Part shown: positions 19,061 through 23,645 of the stretch, piece after piece
Layout of the letters: each line of letters begins with the position of its first letter
How positions within the stretch are numbered: position 1 is the stretch's first letter
From: Rachicladosporium sp. CCFEE 5018
Lineage: Eukaryota; Ascomycota; Dothideomycetes; Cladosporiales; Cladosporiaceae
Direction: 5' to 3'
Length of the DNA stretch: 23,645 bases
Assembly: GCA_002077045.2 (NCBI GenBank)
Contig: KZ111142.1
Location: forward strand, 2,001,258-2,024,902
Made by a program: the position numbers and the translations under genes
The notes under the pieces: model-generated
What the model saw: the letters and a program-made list of their open reading frames with translations, nothing else
What the model was told of the DNA's origin: nothing
Databases searched by the model: none

Positions 19061-20947
19061 TCAATTTCTTACTTCATAGCTCCTTCCGTGGAAGAAATCA
19101 CACCCAGCCTTAACGTCCAGATCCGGAATCACCCCGATCTGCGTATAGTTTATATCCATTATCGCGAACTCCGTCTGCCCAGCGCCGATACCCAGCGCCG
19201 GATTGTACAGCGGCCAGTGCGGCTTACTCGCGTTACTGTAGCTCCTCGCATTAGGATCCAGATCCGTCACGAAGGAGATGAACCAGTCCTTCATGTAGGC
19301 CGAGATGGTGAGATTGTTGGAGTAAGCCGCATCAGTGGGTTGGAAGATGAAAGGCGCCGTGGCGCCGTGAAGCTGTGTACCAGCGTTGAAGATCAGCTTG
19401 TAGGCTGAGAGACCCCAGTCGGAGATGGCGGAGGACATGTAGTACTGCGAAGGCATATCAGTGGGTGTCTGAGGACGAAAACATCGTATGAATGGTTGCT
19501 CACAGTAGGACACATGATAATAAAGTCGCCGAATAGCTTTTCCCTCTGGAACAGGGTGCTGTTGTACGCCTCCCTAGGGTAGAGCTGATAGAGTCTGTCG
19601 AAGAAGCTCTGCTTCGCGTATGGGAACAGCTTCATCAATCCCGTCGTCTCCTGCTCGATGGTCGTTTCGCTGCGGTTCGTGTACAGATAGCCCTCATACC
19701 CGTCATGGTCGACGAGTAGCGGAACCTTCGTGAAGTGACCTTGCTTAAACTCGTTGCTCGGAAGGTCGCGAATAATATTGCCGTCTACCGAAGGACCATA
19801 GTAGAAGTCTCCGAAAGCTACTACGTTATCCTGGTAATAGGCGTCGAAGTAAGTCTTCTGGCCAGCGGTTTTGAGGGATTCGGTGGAGAGGCCACGGAGG
19901 CAGGCGAGAGTCGTACAATTAGAGGCAGAGAGGAGGTTACGGTACTGGTTCTGGAGGATAGTGTTGTTATGGTAGCTGGTGTAAGAGTCAGCATATACTG
20001 TAGTAGTAGCAGAAAAGGGATGGTAGTCAGTTGCTTACGGTTGCCACCATGGATACTCTGCAATCACTGCTCTGTAAGGAGGGTTCGCAACTCCGCCATA
20101 TAAGATCATTTGGTTCATCACTTTCTGATCGTCAGCTCCTACTCCATGTGGTGTCAATGATGGTTCGCGTACCTGCACTGCCACCAGCACTACCACCGAT
20201 GATCGTGACTCGCGCAGGGTCGCCACCGAACGCTCGGATGTTCCTCTGAACCTGCAATGCGCGTCAGCTTCAAGTTACATGTCGCTAGTGCGCATGACCT
20301 ACCCAATTGAACGCAGAGCGCTGATCGAGTAGTCCAGCGTTCGCCACTCCGTCCTCCCGGACCTCAGCGCTCGACAGGAATCCATATATCGATAATCTGT
20401 ACTGAATCGAAACATAGATAATGTCGCCACCACTCGTCCCAACAATCGCCTGCCCCTGATTCCCCGCGCCATTAGCACTCCCCTGCGTATATCCACCCCC
20501 ATGCACCATCAACATGACCGGCACCAACGTCGCCTTCGGCTTCACCGGCACATAAACATTCAACAACAGACAGTCCTCTTGGCCCGTCACAGCCACCGGC
20601 GTGGGGATATTCGAAGCATACGCGCGCCAGGCCGGCGTTCCCTGGACGCATGACGGGCTTGGGGCTCGGGCATCGATGATCTGAGCGGGACTGTAGTCGT
20701 TGTGGGACTCGATGTCTTGGGGTGCTTGCCAGCGGAGGTTGCCGATGGGCGCTTGGGCGAAGCGGATACCGTAGAAGACGTCTACGCTGAAGTTGGCGCG
20801 GTAGGAGGTGTTGCCTTGGTAGCGCGCGTAGCCTAGGTCGACTATGGGGCCTGTGGTGTTGGTGGAGTACGAGGCTTGAGCAGAGCAGAAGGGGAGGAGG
20901 AGGAGGAGAGTAGTAGCAGCAATGCCGAGCTTTGCAGTGGAATTCAT
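19061..20947 (-). CDS. Secreted type-B carboxylesterase/lipase, 5 exons
   Basis: Exons 20303-20947, 20173-20251, 20039-20120, 19504-19975 and 19061-19444 give 553 residues, the usual length. It should hydrolyse carboxylic esters or lipids outside the cell. A signal peptide (about 1-23) ends near FCSAQA, and about ten N-glycosylation sequons follow. Other family marks are FYGIRFAQAPIGNLRW, EDCLLLNVYVP and the oxyanion-hole MVHGGGYTQGSA. The nucleophile is S236 in IIGGSAGGS, the acid is E363 in HDGYEGYLY and the base is H452 in QLHGATAPF. The introns are 51, 52, 63 and 59 bp. Intron 2 uses an AAAG acceptor at 20121, four bases beyond a CAG that would break the frame; using AAAG restores GGSAGGSAVMNQMILYGG. 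Start 20947 puts the signal peptide first, though an ATG 27 bases upstream is also in frame. Confidence 0.92.
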
Positions 20948-21108
20948 GATGGCAGTGAAGAGCACGCTTGACACTTGGACTTGTGGACGGAAGAGAGGAG
21001 GAGAGATACTGAAGCTTATACTTGACGTACTGCACCGACGCTTGTGTACCTCAATATCTCCGCTTTGCGCACGGCATACAGGCGATGCTACAGATAAAGG
21101 TCGGCCGG
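20948..21108 (-). promoter_or_regulatory. Carboxylesterase promoter region
   Basis: On the minus strand, TATAAG lies at 21015-21020, about 70 bases before the ATG at 20947. It is followed by a CT-rich run (CTCTCCTCCTCTCTTCC), a usual fungal core-promoter pattern that places the start of transcription close to the ATG. The assignment is by motif and spacing only. Confidence 0.4.
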
Positions 21109-21439
21109 CTACTGATGAGTGACGTCGAAGAGGAGGTGTTGCACAGTTTCACCCGGTTGCGATGTCGTTGCATGGAACTCGATCAACTCGAGATCCCCGC
21201 TTTCCAGCCATTCTTCGGTCGCACTTTCCTCCGCGTTCTTTGCCCAGGTTCTGGACATACGGGCGTTCAAGATCTCTTCATGCTGCAATTGATATGCTCT
21301 GATTGAAAGTCGCTGTAGATATTGGGAGGCCACTGGGATTTGGCAAGCTTTGTGTCATGTAAAGCATACAGCCGCACCTAACATGGGACGTGAAGTCCAA
21401 ATAAGCTCGTAGCTCCTGCCCTTCGTCCTGGATATCCAT
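21109..21439 (-). CDS. Probable small two-exon gene, function unknown
   Basis: Exons 21383-21439 and 21109-21312 join across a 70-bp intron (GTTAGG donor, TATCTACAG acceptor) in phase 0, giving 86 residues. The start (CACGATGG) has A at -3. The product has no signal peptide or membrane segment. It is acidic and looks helical in the middle (LSIRAYQLQHEEILNARMSR, then EESATEEWLESGDLELIEF). No family is recognised. Support comes from the clean splice joining two open stretches and a protein-like composition; it remains a prediction. It lies downstream of the bHLH gene on the same strand and upstream of the esterase, so its sequence could also be transcribed as part of either gene's untranslated region. 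The frame is also open just upstream of the ATG (to about 21490), so a further 5' exon is possible. Confidence 0.4.
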
Positions 21440-21604
21440 CGTGCCTTCCCAAACCGTCAGCGCTGTACAATAGCGGCGATTCGCGTTTGACTCCCGTCAT
21501 AAACTCCAGAACGCCTCGCTGTCCCAAATAAGAAGGCCAGCCCTGATCTCCATCTCTGACCCTTTGCCCTCGTGTGAATCGACCATTGCCGCCCTTGACA
21601 TCCC
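21440..21604. other. 3' flank of the bHLH gene
   Basis: 165 bases between the bHLH stop codon and the candidate small gene. They should contain the bHLH 3' UTR and terminator. A minus-strand frame starting near 21586 runs 29 codons to a TGA and is in the same frame as the small gene downstream, which may be chance. Confidence 0.35.
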
Positions 21605-23634
21605 TCAGCCAACCTTGACGGCCTCCGGACTTTTACTCTCGTCCATTGCATCCCCCAAGCCAGCCTCAACACCAGACCCACTCCCCCCAGATTCACTCCC
21701 ACTCTCCCCAAGCTTTCTTCGCATCATATCAAGCTCCTTTTTCATCTCCATCATAGCCATCCTCTGCCGCTCCTCACTCTCCTTTAGCACGCGGATATAC
21801 TTGTTCGCGCTTTCCACAGTCGCAGCCTTGGAACTCTGACTGCGACCCTCGCGTTCCCGTTCCCGCTCCGCGTCGCCTCCCTCGCCGTTGACATCTTCCT
21901 CCACTTCAGCTTCGCCTTCACCTTTCGGTGTCGCTGGGATGAGAGATTGCATTTCTTTGAGGGCGTCGTTGATGCGGTTCCTTCGGCCTTGCTCGGCGAC
22001 TTTGTGGGATGTGCGTTTTGATGTGAGGCCAGTGGAGAGAGATTCTGGGTACGAGACACCTGGTAATCGCGTGCCGTCGAGGAGATTCTGGTAATTTGAT
22101 TTCGAGGCCAGCAGTAGGGCGTGCGTTGGGGAGTGTAACGCTGCAAAGTCAGATTAGCTGCAATGTCCGAATCAATGCGGGATGAGTGGATGGACTTACT
22201 GCCTTCGGGAAGCAAAGGCTTGATACTAGGACTTATTCTTGGCCGGAGAGCGGGTGAGAGCAAGCCGCCTGGACTCGCAGGCACGGAGCCGCGTTTCTTC
22301 GCGCCTCGGGCTGTGGCGCTTGGTTTGGCGGAGGCTGTCTTATCTTTGAGTAGGCCGGCGGGTGTGGACGCTGTCATTGGAGATGCCATGCCATTGAGTG
22401 CTGGGCTCGCCGATGCACTGCCAGGTCTTACAGAAGTAGGTCGATCCAGAGGTCCGAGTTTCGGAGTCTTTCGCGCGGCCATGCGAGGAGTCTGCTCGCT
22501 TGAAGCAAGCTCTACTTGCGTATCAATCTGCGAGAGCGTGGGTCTTCGTGCTGCCGCCGGGAGTTGCAGGTCGTCGAGCGGTGTTTCTTCGAGTCCATTC
22601 AGACCCGTGGTCGAAGCGCACCCGGGCTTCATAGACAAGATCGACTTTGGCGTTGCCGCCTTTCCTGACGGCGGTGTCTGCTGTGCTCCTGGTTGTTGCT
22701 GTCCCTGCAGCGCGGGTGAATGCGATAATGAAGACCCTGGTTTTGGCGGTGGTCCCATGAGTGCTTCACTCAGGGCCTCTGGGGACACGCTCTGCTCTTC
22801 CGAACTCTCGAATGCAGGTGGAAGTGTGAACCCAGCCGATTGCGGTAACTTGGCACTTCCGCTTCTCTGCACTTCTTGTACCATATTCTCTGCGCTCTTC
22901 GAGGGCGTGATAGAAGCTAGCATAGCCGACTTCCGCTTCTGCGCCTTCGCAATGGGACTCTGCTTGATCTTACTCACAGCTAAGCTCCTCGGCGTGGCTA
23001 CTTTCCTTCGAGCACTTTTCTTCGGCTGAGAGGCCGGCTCAGGTAATGTCAGCCCGTCACCGCCCATTTCGACATCTGCATTTGGATCAACCGGACTTGC
23101 GGCGTTGGAGCTCGGTGCCGTACTAGGGTTGGTGTAGTATCCCTGCTGTACGCGCTGTTGCTGGACTGATCTTGGCGCTCCATTGCCATTCTGTGCGTGC
23201 AGAGCAGGAGACGTGAGAGGCGAGAAGTAGGCTCCAGGCACAGTGTACTCTGGTGCGAGGTGGAATTGTGGCGTGCTCTGTGGCGAAGCCATAGGTGTGA
23301 ACTGTATCTGCTCGTTCTTCCGCATGTGGTACTGTTGCTCCATCAGCGCCCTTTGCTGAGCGTCCAGCTGTTGCAAGAACCGTCCAGTCTCGCCATGCAT
23401 TTCATAGCTGTTGGGTGTAGGCGGGATGTGACTACCACCCGGGTACGCTTGCTGTGTGGGGAACTGGAAGTGCTGCTGCTGTTGTTGCTGCAGTGGTTGG
23501 AAGTCCTGCACCATGCCCTGCTGGAAAAGATCCTCATTCGCAAAGCCCATATTCCCTGCCTGATGTCCTTGCCCGTTCATCCCAAACTGCTGCTGTTGCG
23601 GCGCGGCCACGAACCCGCTGAAGTCCTGCGCCAT
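21605..23634 (-). CDS. bHLH transcription factor, PHO4/NUC-1-like (phosphate regulator), 2 exons
   Basis: Exons 22200-23634 and 21605-22140 flank a 59-bp intron (GTAAGT...TTTGCAG), giving 656 residues. The long N-terminal part is disordered: Gln-rich at the start, including a run of six Gln, and Pro/Ser/Ala-rich with basic patches (KKSARRKV, AKAQKRKSA). The bHLH begins KRTSHKVAEQGRRNRINDAL (520-539), with H524, E528 and R532 at the positions that select CACGTG-type sites. The loop is long and acidic (about 548-578), and helix 2 is SSKAATVESANKYIRVLKES (581-600), followed by a Met/Glu/Lys-rich coiled coil. This matches Neurospora NUC-1 and yeast Pho4, nuclear activators of phosphate-scavenging genes. 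The assignment rests on the bHLH and the long acidic loop. The ATG is 11 bases from the window edge, so upstream exons cannot be excluded. Confidence 0.85.
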
Positions 23635-23645
23635 GCTCGTCGTCG

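Noticed and set aside
22163..23029. A 288-codon plus-strand ORF opposite the bHLH gene
   Set aside because: It is explained as a shadow of the Pro/Ser/Ala-rich disordered part of the bHLH protein, and crosses its intron boundary without logic.
1..23645. CRISPR arrays, insertion sequences, viral genes, telomere repeats or RIP-mutated transposons
   Set aside because: None seen: no spaced direct repeats, no transposase or polymerase motifs, no TTAGGG runs and no AT-rich block.

Overview
The window is nuclear DNA of a filamentous ascomycete (Pezizomycotina). The gene style and protein character suggest Dothideomycetes, but that placement is inference. The evidence is roughly even base composition, small genes on both strands separated by 0.1-2.4 kb, and introns of about 50-100 bp with GTRNGT-like donors, CTGAC-like branch points and CAG/TAG acceptors. 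The gene content is typical of the group: separase, NudC, a NatC Sm-like subunit, a PHO4/NUC-1-type bHLH factor, a fungal carboxylesterase and a Baeyer-Villiger-type monooxygenase. I spliced each multi-exon gene by hand; every intron used keeps the frame and restores a family motif.

Left third (1-7.3 kb), accessory or metabolic: a five-exon zinc alcohol dehydrogenase (minus, 906-2238), a two-exon tautomerase-superfamily protein (plus, 4603-5142) and a two-exon flavin monooxygenase (minus, 5276-7107). The 2.4 kb between the dehydrogenase and the tautomerase holds only scattered ORFs, including a possible decayed or unrecognised coding segment. The three enzymes could plausibly serve one oxidative catabolic route, but this is not proven.

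Middle (8.5-18.7 kb), housekeeping: an RRM/SR-type RNA-binding protein resembling transformer-2 (minus, four exons), a mitochondrial single-pass membrane protein (minus) head-to-head with a 1995-residue intronless separase (plus), a NatC Sm-like subunit (Naa38/Mak31 type, minus) convergent with separase, and NudC (plus), which shares a 177-bp promoter region with the NatC gene.

Right (19-23.6 kb): a secreted type-B carboxylesterase (minus, five exons, full Ser-Glu-His triad), a probable small two-exon gene of unknown function (minus, 86 residues), and a PHO4/NUC-1-like bHLH transcription factor (minus, two exons) whose ATG lies 11 bp inside the window edge.

No tRNA, rRNA, CRISPR array, transposon or viral sequence was recognised. 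The best candidates for follow-up are the small gene at 21109-21439, the CDK-site-rich tail of separase, a stop-free in-frame intron in the RNA-binding protein gene, and the dehydrogenase-tautomerase-monooxygenase neighbourhood.
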